DNA of 64,000 nucleotides from Amphritea atlantica (GTDB lineage Bacteria > Pseudomonadota > Gammaproteobacteria > Pseudomonadales > Balneatricaceae). The stretch is from assembly GCF_018860855.1 (NCBI RefSeq), contig NZ_JAHKQE010000023.1:124001-188000 (forward strand). The letters are read 5' to 3'. The translations under genes and the position numbers were made by a program. The notes under the pieces were generated by a model. That model ran no database searches. It worked only from the letters and a program-made list of their open reading frames with translations, and was not told where the DNA came from. Of this stretch, positions 9,190 to 18,776 are shown piece after piece; the stretch's first letter is position 1; each line of letters starts with the position of its first letter.

Positions 9190-9285
9190 CCTATCACTCA
9201 ATATTAATCACCACCTAGCAGCCTTAACAGAGGCTCTCGACGCCCCACCTTTACCCTCACTCTTTTCCCTTCAACGAAAAATCGT

Positions 9286-9439
9286 TATAATTTGCGCCCT
9301 GTCCTCTTGCCTGCCGCTCATTTTATCAGCCATTACAGCGCTCATCAGGATAACCAAAACCGGACCTGTACCGGGCTGATGGTACGGGTGTAAACACGGC
9401 GCCCACCCCTTTCCTTGGGGTCAGCCTATAGGAATACAT
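9286..9439 (+). promoter_or_regulatory. rpsA promoter and structured 5' leader
   Basis: TATAAT at 9286-9291 is a good -10 box with a poor -35. Two leader hairpins follow: 9365-9388 (8 pairs including one G-T, with an 8-base loop) and 9405-9421 (ACCCC/GGGGT, 7-base loop), then AGGA a few bases before the ATG. In E. coli the rpsA leader folds into hairpins through which S1 represses its own translation; the same is inferred here. The 9190-9285 stretch shows no other feature. Confidence 0.55.
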
Positions 9440-11119
9440 ATGTCCGAAAGCTTTGCTGAATTATTCGAAGAATCCCTTCACCATATCGATATGAAACCAG
9501 GCACCCTCGTGATGGGTGAGGTTGTCGATATCGATAACGACTGGGTGACTGTTAATGCGGGCCTTAAATCTGAGGCAATTATTGCACGTAGCCAATTTCT
9601 CAACGATGCCAACGAACTTGAAATTCAAGTCGGCGACATGGTTAAAGTTGCATTAGAAAGTGTAGAAGACGGCAACGGTGAGACCCGTTTATCCCGTGAA
9701 AAAGCTAAACGCTCTGAAGCTTGGGAAGTGTTGCAGAGCGCCTTTGATGCTGAAGAACCCGTTAAAGGCTATATCAACGGTAAGGTTAAAGGTGGCTTCA
9801 CCGTTAATGTCAATAATATTCAAGGTTTCCTACCGGGATCGCTAGTCGATGTTCGCCCAGTACGAGATATTGACCACTTAGAAGGTAAAGAGCTCGAATT
9901 CAAACTGATCAAACTGGACCCCAAACGCAACAATATCGTGGTCTCCCGCCGCGCCGTACTGCAAGAAGCGAATAGCGCACAACGGGACGAACTGCTGGCC
10001 ACCCTGACAGAGGGACAACAGGTTAAAGGCTATGTTAAGAACCTAACGAACTACGGTGCTTTCATCGATCTCGGCGGCGTCGACGGCTTATTACACATCA
10101 CCGATATGGCTTGGAAGCGTATCGCGCATCCGAGCGATATGCTGACACCTGGTGATGAGATCACCGTTCAGATCATTAAGTTTGATAAAGAAACAAACCG
10201 CTTATCCCTTGGCCTAAAACAATTGAGCGAAGACCCGTGGTCATCTATCAAAACACGCTACCCTGCAGGTGCTATCGTTCCAGCGACTGTGACTAACTTG
10301 ACCGATTACGGCTGTTTCGCGTCGATCGAAGATGGTGTTGAGGGCTTGGTTCACGTGTCTGAAATGTCATGGACAAACAAAAACGTCCACCCCTCTAAGG
10401 TCGTTCAGGTCGGCGATAACGTAAATGTGATGATTCTTGAGGTTGATGAAGAGCGTCGACGCATCTCTCTAGGGATTAAACAATGCACCGCTAACCCGTG
10501 GACTAACTTCGCCAAGCAATACTCCGCTGGCGATAAGATCACCGGTGCGATCAAAACCATTACCGACTTCGGTATTTTTATCGGCCTAGAGAATGATTTA
10601 GACGGTTTAGTACACATGTCGGATATCTCTTGGGATAACGATGGTGAAGCCGCATTACGTGACTACAAAAAAGGCGATACGGTTGAAGCCGTCATCCTCT
10701 CGATTGATGCGGAAAAAGAGCGTATCTCTCTCGGTATCAAGCAACTGCAAGGAGACATTTTCTCCGACTATACCTTGGCACATCCTAAAAATTCGATTGT
10801 TAAAGGTACCGTTAAGTCTGTTGATGCAAAAGGTGCGACGATCGAACTCGCTGAGGGTATCGAAGGCTATCTAAGAGTCGCGGATATTAGTATTGATCGT
10901 ATTGACGATGCATCCACCGTTCTAAAAGTCGGCGAAGAAGTAGAAGCGAAGATCATTAACTTAGATCGTCGTAATCGATCCATCACCCTATCAATCAAAG
11001 CGAAAGATCAGGCTGACGAGAAAGCAGCGATCAAAGCGATCGCAGATGCTCCCTTTGATGCCGCAGGTCCAACCACCATTGGTGATCTCATTAAGGCCCA
11101 ATTAGCGGGTAAGAAATAA
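9440..11119 (+). CDS. rpsA: 30S ribosomal protein S1
   Basis: The 559-residue protein has six S1 RNA-binding repeats, the same architecture and length as E. coli S1 (557). Family-specific blocks are intact: [12 protein letters not shown] at the N-terminus for binding to S2 and the ribosome, [45 protein letters not shown] and the C-terminal [18 protein letters not shown]1 unfolds mRNA leaders for initiation. In most gammaproteobacteria rpsA lies between cmk and ihfB; here it lies behind prc and an unknown gene, has its own promoter and leader, and ends in a strong terminator without ihfB. It could be a relocated single copy or a second S1 paralogue. Several positions in repeats 4-6 depart from usual S1 sequences. 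Confidence 0.95.
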   Translation: MSESFAELFEESLHHIDMKPGTLVMGEVVDIDNDWVTVNAGLKSEAIIARSQFLNDANELEIQVGDMVKVALESVEDGNGETRLSREKAKRSEAWEVLQSAFDAEEPVKGYINGKVKGGFTVNVNNIQGFLPGSLVDVRPVRDIDHLEGKELEFKLIKLDPKRNNIVVSRRAVLQEANSAQRDELLATLTEGQQVKGYVKNLTNYGAFIDLGGVDGLLHITDMAWKRIAHPSDMLTPGDEITVQIIKFDKETNRLSLGLKQLSEDPWSSIKTRYPAGAIVPATVTNLTDYGCFASIEDGVEGLVHVSEMSWTNKNVHPSKVVQVGDNVNVMILEVDEERRRISLGIKQCTANPWTNFAKQYSAGDKITGAIKTITDFGIFIGLENDLDGLVHMSDISWDNDGEAALRDYKKGDTVEAVILSIDAEKERISLGIKQLQGDIFSDYTLAHPKNSIVKGTVKSVDAKGATIELAEGIEGYLRVADISIDRIDDASTVLKVGEEVEAKIINLDRRNRSITLSIKAKDQADEKAAIKAIADAPFDAAGPTTIGDLIKAQLAGKK

Positions 11120-11143
11120 GCCGCTAGCCAAGCTAGCAACAAA

Positions 11144-11173
11144 CAAAAAAAGGAGCGCCTAGCGCTCCTTTTT
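11144..11173 (+). terminator. Intrinsic terminator of rpsA
   Basis: AGGAGCGC (11151-11158) pairs with GCGCTCCT (11162-11169) over a 3-base loop, preceded by a run of A and followed by TTTT. It ends the rpsA transcript and can also work toward the minus strand. Confidence 0.9.
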
Positions 11174-11302
11174 GAATCTCTTACTTTTAACATTTAACAG
11201 TTTTTACAGTACCTAAGGCAGGCCTTTCAGCTGTATTTAGCACCTATCGTTATCAGCCAAAACGGATCACTGTAGACATCGCCATCTGTTATTTGATGAG
11301 AT

Positions 11303-11743
11303 TTAATCTAGCAGATAATCAAAATACTCATCATCACTTTTCAATTTATCATCGGTAATCTCATACCAATCTAGCACCGACGCCCCCGCCTCTTTGACGG
11401 ATTCCCGACGCCCACTGACCAACGGATGCCACTCGGGCAGATCCTTACCTTCATGCACTAAACGATAGGCACAGCTCGGTGGTAACCAGTGAAACTCCTG
11501 CACATCTTCCGGATGCAGTTTGACGCACTGAGGTACCAACGAACAACGCTTCTCATACTGAGTACAGTACAGGGTTTCCATATCCAACAGGTGGCAAACC
11601 ACGCTGGTATAGTGCACCTGACCGGTATCTTCATCTTCTAGCTTATGCAAACAGCACAGAGAACAGCCATCACAAAGTGATTCCCATTCGGGTTCAGACA
11701 TCTGCTGCAACGTTTTAGAACGCCAAAATACCTGATCAGCCAC
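11303..11743 (-). CDS. ycgN: YcgN family cysteine cluster protein (UPF0260)
   Basis: A 146-residue protein with the YcgN/YkgJ-type cysteine pattern: [15 protein letters not shown], then [20 protein letters not shown] and [11 protein letters not shown], and [21 protein letters not shown], which is diagnostic of UPF0260. The cysteines probably bind zinc or an iron-sulfur cluster; the biochemical role is unknown. The start is a GTG at 11743 that overlaps the TAG of ycgL (TAGTG), so it is coupled to ycgL. It is the last gene of the dnaX-ybaB-recR-rnd-ycgL-ycgN run. Confidence 0.92.
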   Translation of the reverse strand: MADQVFWRSKTLQQMSEPEWESLCDGCSLCCLHKLEDEDTGQVHYTSVVCHLLDMETLYCTQYEKRCSLVPQCVKLHPEDVQEFHWLPPSCAYRLVHEGKDLPEWHPLVSGRRESVKEAGASVLDWYEITDDKLKSDDEYFDYLLD

Positions 11744-12033
11744 TAACGTACACCCGTTTGCGGACGGTCTTTAAAAAGATCAAGCAGATAATCATCTTTT
11801 GGTGGTGGCATCTGCAAGAAGTATCCCTTCTCACGGATATCTGCCAATACTTTGATCGCATCAACCCGTGATAACTCTTTTTCAGGGGTTAATAACATAT
11901 CAAACACATGTATCGGCGCACCAAACATCTCTTTCAGAGGGTCAGGCACACGCTTCATCTTTTCTGTTTTCTCAACATAAAGATACATTTCATCTTTTTT
12001 TGAGCTGCGAAACACACTACAAATCTTTTTCAT
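11743..12033 (-). CDS. ycgL: YcgL domain-containing protein
   Basis: Compact protein of 96 residues matching the YcgL family: [38 protein letters not shown] and [19 protein letters not shown]. The fold is known for the family but its function is not. I use the ATG at 12033 rather than the GTG two codons upstream. It sits between rnd and ycgN, an order common in gammaproteobacteria, which suggests a function connected with RNA metabolism; that is inference only. Confidence 0.92.
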   Translation of the reverse strand: MKKICSVFRSSKKDEMYLYVEKTEKMKRVPDPLKEMFGAPIHVFDMLLTPEKELSRVDAIKVLADIREKGYFLQMPPPKDDYLLDLFKDRPQTGVR

Positions 12034-12044
12034 AGACACTCTGC

Positions 12045-13211
12045 TTAAATATCCAGGCTCTGCAGCTTTTCTAGCAATGCATCACCGATTACCTCTTTAC
12101 GCCAGCCTGATAGGCTTGGTGGAAGGCTGAATTGACCCTGATCTTCCGTTCTAATCAGAGCATCGAGATCTCGCTTACGTAACAATATTTCCGGTGCTAT
12201 ATTCAGCTCTTCCGCTTTACTGCGGGCCATCGCTTTCAACACTTTAAGCGGCTTATTCCACTGGTAACTTAAAGGTCGATGGATAGACTCAGGTGGCTTA
12301 GCCTCAGCAGATTGGGCCGCGGTTTTCAGATAGCCAAGGATGACATCGCCATCCTGCTTCACCTGCTGCATCCTAACTTCGGGCACTCGGGCAAGTTCAC
12401 GGGCATCTTTAGGCCAGCGGTTAATCACCTCTAACAAAGCATGATTTCTCAATACGCGGTTACGAGGCACGTCCCGTTGACGAGAAATACGCTCCCGCCA
12501 GGCAGTCAGATCACGCAACGCCGCCATTTTTTCCGGCGGTAGCTTCCATGCCTGACTAAAACGCTGGTAATAATGAACACCGTCAGGATCGCTATCCGGT
12601 ATATTCGTCAGCAACAGCGCCGTCTCTTCCTCCGCCCAACGACTCATGCCTCGCTCGGCTAACTCGGCCATTTGCTGCTGACAGAGCACCGGCAGATAAG
12701 CAACATCCAGTGCGGCGTAGTGTTCCTGCGAGGTGGTTAAAGGACGCTGCAACCAATCTGAGGTTGTTTCACCTTTTTCCAGTTTTACGTCCAGCGCATA
12801 CTCCACTAACCGTTGATACCCCATCGAAAAGCCCCAGCCCAAAAAACCGGCCGCTATTTGAGTATCAAAGATAGGCGCAGGTAACTCACCCAACATATAG
12901 AGAAAAAGCTCTAAGTCTTCATTACCCGCGTGCAGTACTTTAAGCACGGAAGGGTCACGAAACAATTGCACCATGGGTGCATAGTCTTCAATTTTCAGAG
13001 GGTCGATCAGATAACAAGCCTGATCATCCGCGACCTGTATCAATCCGGGGATAGGATAAAAGGTATCAACCCGAATAAACTCAGTATCCAACGCAATCAA
13101 CGGCAACGCTTGCCACTGCTGACAGTAACGCGCCAAAGTTTCATCATCCGTAATCCAGATCGGCTGATCTGCAGCGGCTTCCAATCGTTGCCAGTTATAC
13201 GCGTCAGTCAT
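12045..13211 (-). CDS. rnd: Ribonuclease D
   Basis: The 388-residue enzyme has a DEDD-type 3'-5' exonuclease domain, with motifs ALDTEFIRVDTFYP (Exo I), VLHAGNEDLELFLYM (Exo II) and AALDVAYLPVLC (Exo III, DEDDy type), followed by HRDC-like helical domains (LTAWRERISRQRDVPRNRVL). RNase D trims the 3' ends of tRNA precursors and other stable RNAs in the cytoplasm. The ATG follows AGGGA, 7 bases after the stop of recR, so it is part of the dnaX-recR operon. Length and motifs are normal. Confidence 0.95.
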   Translation of the reverse strand: MTDAYNWQRLEAAADQPIWITDDETLARYCQQWQALPLIALDTEFIRVDTFYPIPGLIQVADDQACYLIDPLKIEDYAPMVQLFRDPSVLKVLHAGNEDLELFLYMLGELPAPIFDTQIAAGFLGWGFSMGYQRLVEYALDVKLEKGETTSDWLQRPLTTSQEHYAALDVAYLPVLCQQQMAELAERGMSRWAEEETALLLTNIPDSDPDGVHYYQRFSQAWKLPPEKMAALRDLTAWRERISRQRDVPRNRVLRNHALLEVINRWPKDARELARVPEVRMQQVKQDGDVILGYLKTAAQSAEAKPPESIHRPLSYQWNKPLKVLKAMARSKAEELNIAPEILLRKRDLDALIRTEDQGQFSLPPSLSGWRKEVIGDALLEKLQSLDI

Positions 13212-13218
13212 GGTTCCC

Positions 13219-13818
13219 TCAGTTCATTACCCGGCGACCCGCCATGGCATGGGCCAGGGTGCCACCATCAACATATTCAAGTTCGCCCCCTACCGGTACA
13301 CCATGGGCGATACGGGTCACCCGGATATCAAGATGTTTTATCTGCTCGGCAATAAAGTGTGCTGTCGCCTCACCTTCAACGGTCGGATTGGTGGCTAAAA
13401 TCATCTCTTTAACCACCCCAGATTCAAGCCGCTTAAACAGCTGATCCAACCCGAGGTCATCCGGCCCGACACCATCAATCGGCGATAGATGCCCCATCAG
13501 CACAAAATAGCCTCCGTTAAACCCACCGGTCTGCTCGATAGCAAGCATATCCACCGGCGATTCGAGTACACAGATCTGCGTTTCATCCCGACGATTATCG
13601 GCACAGATCTCGCACAGTTCATTTTCGGATAAGGTACGACAGCAGGCACAATGGCCAACTTTATCTGCTGCGAGTGTCAGCGCCGCAGACAGCGTATTCG
13701 CGCCATTACGATCGCGTTCGAGCAGATGAAATGCCATCCGCTGGGCCGTTTTTGGCCCAACCCCTGGCAACACACGAAAGGCATCAATTAAATCCTGAAT
13801 GAGCGGGCTAAACGACAT
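13219..13818 (-). CDS. recR: Recombination protein RecR
   Basis: At 199 residues it has the full RecR layout: helix-hairpin-helix [20 protein letters not shown], a zinc finger with four cysteines ([16 protein letters not shown]), a TOPRIM domain ([32 protein letters not shown]) and the conserved C-terminal [18 protein letters not shown]. RecR forms a ring clamp with RecO/RecF to load RecA at gaps. It lies 13 bases downstream of ybaB, in the conserved dnaX-ybaB-recR order. Confidence 0.97.
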   Translation of the reverse strand: MSFSPLIQDLIDAFRVLPGVGPKTAQRMAFHLLERDRNGANTLSAALTLAADKVGHCACCRTLSENELCEICADNRRDETQICVLESPVDMLAIEQTGGFNGGYFVLMGHLSPIDGVGPDDLGLDQLFKRLESGVVKEMILATNPTVEGEATAHFIAEQIKHLDIRVTRIAHGVPVGGELEYVDGGTLAHAMAGRRVMN

Positions 13819-13831
13819 AGTGTCAACCGCC

Positions 13832-14158
13832 TCAGAACGGCATATTAAAGCCCGGTGGCATACCCATACCGCCGGTCACTTTAGCCATCTGTTCCTGTGT
13901 TGTGCTCTCAACCTTACGCACTGCATCGTTGATCGCTGCGGCAATTAGGTCTTCAAGGATCTCTTTATCCTCTTCCATCAGACTATCATCGATGGCAACA
14001 CTACGAACATCATGACGTCCATTCATCACAATTTTCACCAACCCAGCACCCGACTCGCCATTGACCTCAGCCTTAGCAATCTCTTCTTGGGCTTTCTGCA
14101 TATCAGCCTGCATCTTCTGGGCCTGCTTCATCAGGTTACCCATACCACCTTTCATCAT
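13832..14158 (-). CDS. ybaB: YbaB/EbfC family nucleoid-associated protein
   Basis: A 108-residue protein beginning [21 protein letters not shown], with the middle part [20 protein letters not shown] and a C-terminal [11 protein letters not shown], as in YbaB/EbfC. Family members are homodimers that bind and bridge DNA with little sequence specificity. AGGAG lies 4 bases before the ATG. It sits between dnaX and recR, its standard position. Confidence 0.96.
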   Translation of the reverse strand: MMKGGMGNLMKQAQKMQADMQKAQEEIAKAEVNGESGAGLVKIVMNGRHDVRSVAIDDSLMEEDKEILEDLIAAAINDAVRKVESTTQEQMAKVTGGMGMPPGFNMPF

Positions 14159-14222
14159 AGTGCTCCTTATCTTTGTGACAGCACGAACCTAAAACTGACG
14201 TTAACAGCATTCAAGTCCGACT

Positions 14223-14244
14223 AAAAATCTTGCCGCTAAACGGC
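14223..14244 (-). terminator. Weak hairpin between dnaX and ybaB
   Basis: GCCG and CGGC (14232-14244) form a short stem with a 5-base loop, followed on the minus strand by AAGATTTTT. It may lower read-through from dnaX into ybaB-recR, but the stem is only four pairs. Confidence 0.3.
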
Positions 14245-14258
14245 TTTATTGCGGCGCT

Positions 14259-16418
14259 TTAATCAATCGGCTGCACCGATTCTAAATCGATTCTCGCAGC
14301 GAACCGCTCAATCACGGTTTGTACCACCGGATCATTCTGAATAGAGTTCACTGCCTCAGCCAAACGTTCTGCCCGTTTCCGGTCACGGTATTGACTGGGT
14401 GTTTCACGACTATAACGGCCGAGACTGAATTCTACCTCAACCTGCGTATTAAAATAATGACCAATCGAGTCACGAATCCGCCCAATATGCGTTTCGTTCA
14501 CCAATGCTTTCTGTTCATGCATATAGTGGAAACGCCAACAATCCCCTACTGCTTCGAGTGAGGTATTCGAGGCAATGCTATACGTCATACCACTGAGTCC
14601 GATCAGTTCGACTAACAGCACCCACTGATCGGGGGTAAACTGAGTAATATCCGAGCTGACGTTCGCTGCCGGTTCAATCACTGCCTCAGCGGCACCACTC
14701 GCCGGCGTCATCACCGCAGATTGCTGGGCGTTATTGTTGGCGATAGGGTTTTGGCTATCGCCGTGTTGTCGCTCTAAATTCTTTTTCTCAGGCTGTTGTG
14801 TCACTGAGCCAACGACTTCCGAGCGCTGTGGCGCTGCGCTTTGATCTTCTCTACTGCGGCTATCAAGGTGATCGGCTGCCACTCGGGGCTGTGGCCGATT
14901 CAGATCAGCATGCGAACTCACGGCCGACGGCTGATTCGTATCCCGGTCATTAGCAGGAACCGGTGAAGTATTATCTTCCCAAGGCAGATCAACCGGCGCG
15001 GTTTGCGTTACAGCAGTCGACCCCGCAGCCCTTCGCGGTTCAGAATCAGCGTCAGACTTTTTTCCGGGGAGGTCCTCAGAAGGTCCCTGAAGATAAGATT
15101 CATCATAATCCGGAGGTGATGCCTGATGCTGTGGTGGCGCATCCGGATAAGCGTTCGCAGGATTATTAACGGTCTGTTCAACCGAGGTCATTGCACCATG
15201 ATTTTGCGGTTCATCCGCTACTGCAACAAGTTCCTCAGGCAGGGATACAGCGGACACTGGCTCAGAGGCCGGTGCAGCCAGCGCAGCAGGTTTGCTATCA
15301 TCATTTGGCTGACTCAACCCTTGATGACTCACCGATACTGGGCGGAACGCCAACATCCGCATCAGCGTCATCTCAAGCCCTTCCCGAGCATCCGGCACAA
15401 AGGGCAGGTCTTTGCGCCCCATCAAGGCCGTCTGATAAAACAGTTGCACATCTTCAGCGGTTAATTTGCCTGCTAGATCCAGCACCAGTTCTCGATCGCC
15501 CAAGCCGTTATCCACTGCCTCCGGCACAATCTGCGCCAGTGCGATACGATGCATTAAACTAATCAGGTCGCCCAACACCGCACTGTAATCCGGTGAATAG
15601 CGGGCTAACTCGTCCACCGTGGCTAACAAGGCTCGTGCATTATGAGCCGCGAGGTTATCCACCAAACTATAGACTAATCGTTGATCGATCGTGCCCAGCA
15701 TCGCCCGCACATCGGCTTCAACGACGGCACCGGCACCAAAGGCAATCGCCTGATCCGTTAGACTCAGCGCGTCGCGCATCGAACCATCAGCAGATCGGGC
15801 TAACAACCATAAGGCAGGCTCTTCATACGGAATATTTTCCGCTGTTAACACCCGACACAGATGTTCAACAATCCGTTCAGGGATCATATTCTTTAGATTG
15901 AACTGCAAGCAGCGAGACAGAATAGTAACCGGTAGCTTCTGCGGATCAGTGGTTGCCAGCAAAAACTTAACATGTGGCGGTGGCTCTTCCAGTGTTTTCA
16001 GCAACGCATTGAAGGAGTGCGTGGACAGCATGTGCACCTCATCGATGAGATACACTTTAAAGCGGCCATGGGTCGGCGCGTACTGAACATTTTCCATCAG
16101 CTCGCGGGTGTCTTCCACCTTGGTGCGCGACGCCGCATCCACTTCGATCAGATCAACAAAGCGACCTTCACTGATTTCACGGCAGGCAGAGCATTCGCCG
16201 CAAGGTGTCGATGAAACACCTTTCTCACAGTTAAGTGATTTCGCAAACAGCCGTGCAATCGACGTTTTACCGACACCGCGGGTACCAGTAAACAGATAAG
16301 CATGATGTAAACGGTCGTCATCCAGCGCATTCACTAACGCCTTGAGCACATGCTCCTGACCGACCATTTCCTGAAATTTTGCGGGACGCCATTTACGCGC
16401 CAGTACCTGATAACTCAT
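14259..16418 (-). CDS. dnaX: DNA polymerase III subunits tau and gamma
   Basis: The 719-residue tau protein starts with the clamp-loader AAA+ module: YLFTGTRGVGKTSIARL (Walker A), a four-cysteine zinc site around NCEKGVSSTPCGECSAC, LIDEVHMLS (Walker B), ATTDPQKLPVTILSRCLQFNL with the SRC arginine finger, and domain III to about residue 370. A long Ser/Pro/Asp-rich linker of some 200 residues follows, then the polymerase-binding domain V (DQWVLLVELIGLSGMTYSIA). Inside the linker, an A AAA AAG slippery heptamer leads to a TGA in the -1 frame, giving a predicted gamma product of 455 residues (tau to gamma as in E. coli 643 to 431). It heads the dnaX-ybaB-recR-rnd-ycgL-ycgN run. Confidence 0.97.
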   Translation of the reverse strand: MSYQVLARKWRPAKFQEMVGQEHVLKALVNALDDDRLHHAYLFTGTRGVGKTSIARLFAKSLNCEKGVSSTPCGECSACREISEGRFVDLIEVDAASRTKVEDTRELMENVQYAPTHGRFKVYLIDEVHMLSTHSFNALLKTLEEPPPHVKFLLATTDPQKLPVTILSRCLQFNLKNMIPERIVEHLCRVLTAENIPYEEPALWLLARSADGSMRDALSLTDQAIAFGAGAVVEADVRAMLGTIDQRLVYSLVDNLAAHNARALLATVDELARYSPDYSAVLGDLISLMHRIALAQIVPEAVDNGLGDRELVLDLAGKLTAEDVQLFYQTALMGRKDLPFVPDAREGLEMTLMRMLAFRPVSVSHQGLSQPNDDSKPAALAAPASEPVSAVSLPEELVAVADEPQNHGAMTSVEQTVNNPANAYPDAPPQHQASPPDYDESYLQGPSEDLPGKKSDADSEPRRAAGSTAVTQTAPVDLPWEDNTSPVPANDRDTNQPSAVSSHADLNRPQPRVAADHLDSRSREDQSAAPQRSEVVGSVTQQPEKKNLERQHGDSQNPIANNNAQQSAVMTPASGAAEAVIEPAANVSSDITQFTPDQWVLLVELIGLSGMTYSIASNTSLEAVGDCWRFHYMHEQKALVNETHIGRIRDSIGHYFNTQVEVEFSLGRYSRETPSQYRDRKRAERLAEAVNSIQNDPVVQTVIERFAARIDLESVQPID
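15052..15077 (-). promoter_or_regulatory. Programmed -1 ribosomal frameshift site in dnaX
   Basis: On the minus strand the zero frame reads GGA AAA AAG TCT, so the heptamer A AAA AAG (15057-15063) is in the exact phase of the E. coli site. After slippage the ribosome reads AAA AAA GTC TGA, stopping at 15052-15054. GAGG (15074-15077) lies 10 bases upstream of the heptamer, the distance of the stimulatory internal Shine-Dalgarno in E. coli. A short CCGC/GCGG stem (15023-15038) lies downstream but is weaker and farther away than in E. coli. Confidence 0.88.
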
Positions 16419-16632
16419 CGCTGCAAATCTATATGAGAGGGGTGTTTATTCATGGCTACCAATGCTAACGGTAACCGCCTGATATCGCCAGCGAAACCGC
16501 CTATTTAGTGGTAACTAAATTGCGATGACTCATGCACATCATCTTTTACATGAAAACAGTTCTTAGCAAACTCAGCATTAATGATCTAACTTACATAGAC
16601 AACAACAATCTTCCACCGACGAGGACAAGAAG

Positions 16633-16818
16633 ATGGAAAAAGCAAAAAGTGCACCCGACTATGCCGTCAGGCGTCATCGTCTGATTGAGCAACACGAAAT
16701 CATTCATTTTCAGGATCAACACTGCCCTGTCGAGATCCTCACCGAAGAGGCGATCGAATGGATCACCGTCAGTCATGACATGATTTCACTCGAAATCCTT
16801 GACATAAAATCACATTAA
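16633..16818 (+). CDS. Small hypothetical protein (61 residues)
   Basis: The ATG at 16633 has GAGGA centred about 10 bases upstream, and the stop at 16818 is followed after 13 bases by a 14-pair hairpin, which together support a real gene. The product is rich in His, Ile and Glu (LIEQHEIIHFQDQHCPVEIL, EEAIEWITVSHDMISLEI) with no membrane segment. I do not recognise it. It diverges from dnaX and stands alone. Codon pattern and length fit a small cytoplasmic protein, but a chance frame cannot be excluded. Confidence 0.5.
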   Translation: MEKAKSAPDYAVRRHRLIEQHEIIHFQDQHCPVEILTEEAIEWITVSHDMISLEILDIKSH

Positions 16819-16831
16819 TCGCTTCAAATAC

Positions 16832-16867
16832 GCACCGGATATGGCGCTTCAAGCCATATACCGGTGC
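16832..16867 (+). terminator. 14-pair hairpin after the 61-residue gene
   Basis: GCACCGGATATGGC (16832-16845) pairs with GCCATAT-A-CCGGTGC (16853-16867), with one bulged A and a 7-base loop. No T run follows. It is either a Rho-independent-like 3' end without its U tract or an RNA-stabilising element. Confidence 0.5.
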
Positions 16868-17307
16868 ACTCATATAGTTCCTATCAGGCGCTGACCTCAA
16901 CACAGGTATGGACCTGCATGCGATATGTTCAGCATCTATTGATGACCTACCTAAAAGCCTTTTCTCAGCACGAGCAATAGCCGCGTCAAATTCACTAAAA
17001 CGCCTGACAATAATAAAACTTTTTTATGTGCCGGCGCCCTACCGATAGTTAAAAAGTACCACGTTACAAGAATTCGGCAGGACAACACTTTCATCCTATT
17101 GTTCGCTTAAACCGCCAACCATAAAAAACCGCTATTCATGACGGTGCGAATAGACAAAGATCAAAAATGTCATTTTGGGTACTTTCAGCCTTATCTCGGT
17201 TAAAAGTAAGAATTTTTCCTATAGGCAGATCACTCGCTTATCTATACCCTCGCCGTCTCTTAGACTGTTGATATAAAACAGATTTTATTTCGCTAAAGGG
17301 ATTTATT
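16868..17307. other. Intergenic region upstream of the envelope lipoprotein operon
   Basis: About 440 bases without a convincing gene. The last 70 bases hold AT-rich promoter-like DNA (TATCTATACCC near 17240, TTGATATAAAACAG near 17268) and the AAAGGGA ribosome site of the operon's first gene. I see no repeat, tRNA or mobile element remnant here. Confidence 0.5.
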
Positions 17308-18762
17308 ATGCGAATCAAAGAGTCAAAAAAGTCCGCACTCCTCCTTTTTACAGCCATATCGTTAACAGGTTGTAATGCCATACAGACGAAACAACAAGCA
17401 ACCGATTTCGAGAAGCAGTTTGAAGCCGGTCAGTTTCAAGCAGCGGCAGATACCGCCTTGAGTGCAGGCGATATAACCCCCGATGGCGAATCCAGTAGCT
17501 TATTGTGGTCGCTTCAAAGTGGCACCGCATTAAGTGTCGCTGGTCAATATCAATTTAGTAACAAGGTGTTTGATTCTGCTGAATCAATGATGAAAGCAGA
17601 AGATACAGAAAACGTGGGGCGCAAAGGCCTTGAAATGGTGACGTCCGTTCTCGTCAACAACAGTCTAAACCGCTACTCCCCTACCGTTTACGACGGCGTG
17701 ATGACAAATACGTATAAAGCCGTTAATAACATGTTTTTACATGACTTTCAGAACGCTAGGATTGAGTTTAACCGCGCAGCAGACCGCCAACGGCGAGCTG
17801 AAGAGGCATTCAAAAAGAAGCTCGCTGAAAAGCAGAAAGAACTCGCTGAAAAGGAAGCCGAAGCGAAGAAAGAAGTCACTGCAGCGAACAAGAGTAACCC
17901 TTTCGATCTCCAAAAAAGCAGCGTCCAGTCCGAATCCGCTGTCTATGAGCAATACCCCGAACTTAAAGAGTGGAAAGCCTACCCTGACTATGTAAACCCC
18001 TATACCGATTATCTACATGGCCTTTACTTCATGCTCTCCAGTCAGGATAAATCAGACCTGAGTAAAGCTCGGGCCTCAATGCGCAGAGTCGCAGGCATGA
18101 ATCCTAACAACCGAGCGGTCAAAACAGATCTAAAAGTCGCTGATAAATTACGTCGTGGGGAATGGAGCAAAAAACGGCTAAGTCCCGCCGTTTGGGTTAT
18201 TTTTGAAAATGGCCTAGCCCCAACGGTCAAAGAAACCTTGATTCCTATCCCTCTGTTTCTCGTGAGTAAGAAAGTCGATTACGCCCAGATCGCATTACCA
18301 AAACTCAATCATCGTGCAAAAGCCTACCCTTACCTTGAAATTTTTGATGGTAATAAGTCGTTAGGTAAAACGACTCAATTAGCCGATATCGATCGCGTTA
18401 TTCAAACTGAATTTAAAAAAGAGTTCCCATTAAAAGTCACTGAAGCCATTAGCAGCTCACTCACAAAAGCATTAATTCAATATAAAGCCCAAAAAGAGGG
18501 CGGTGCGATGGGCGGATTAGTAGCCGCACTTTATCAGGCGGCTACGACTCACGCAGATACCCGAAGCTGGAGCTCTCTCCCCAAAGAAGTTCAACTAGCC
18601 AGAATCAGAAAACCCAAAAACAACACCTTAAATATCAGCGCGCCTGGTTTCCCTACCCCGTTAAAAATCGACCTGCCTGATAGCCGTTTTACTGTGATTT
18701 ACGTGAAAGCAACAACCCCGGGTAGCACACCCATTTATAAACTCACCAGTTTCGATGCCTGA
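17308..18762 (+). CDS. COG3014-family outer-membrane lipoprotein
   Basis: A 484-residue lipoprotein with signal peptide and lipobox SLTGC (lipidated Cys22). A tetratricopeptide-like helical N-terminal half (KQFEAGQFQAAADTALSAGD, a Lys/Glu/Ala-rich coiled coil around residues 165-200, YTDYLHGLYFMLSSQDKSDL) precedes a domain with VIFENGLAPTVKETLIPIPL and ALPKLNHRAKAYP, the recognisable COG3014 core. Family function is unknown. It is the first of five adjacent plus-strand genes with tight or overlapping junctions (the next frame touches its stop). AAAGGGA precedes the ATG. Placement in the outer membrane is likely because residue +2 after Cys is Asn, not Asp. Confidence 0.85.
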   Translation: MRIKESKKSALLLFTAISLTGCNAIQTKQQATDFEKQFEAGQFQAAADTALSAGDITPDGESSSLLWSLQSGTALSVAGQYQFSNKVFDSAESMMKAEDTENVGRKGLEMVTSVLVNNSLNRYSPTVYDGVMTNTYKAVNNMFLHDFQNARIEFNRAADRQRRAEEAFKKKLAEKQKELAEKEAEAKKEVTAANKSNPFDLQKSSVQSESAVYEQYPELKEWKAYPDYVNPYTDYLHGLYFMLSSQDKSDLSKARASMRRVAGMNPNNRAVKTDLKVADKLRRGEWSKKRLSPAVWVIFENGLAPTVKETLIPIPLFLVSKKVDYAQIALPKLNHRAKAYPYLEIFDGNKSLGKTTQLADIDRVIQTEFKKEFPLKVTEAISSSLTKALIQYKAQKEGGAMGGLVAALYQAATTHADTRSWSSLPKEVQLARIRKPKNNTLNISAPGFPTPLKIDLPDSRFTVIYVKATTPGSTPIYKLTSFDA

Positions 18763-18776
18763 TGAGAAGGATTCCC

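Noticed and set aside
14963-16330. Several plus-strand open frames opposite dnaX
   Set aside because: They lie antisense to a well-supported conserved gene and have no ribosome sites; they reflect the codon pattern of dnaX.
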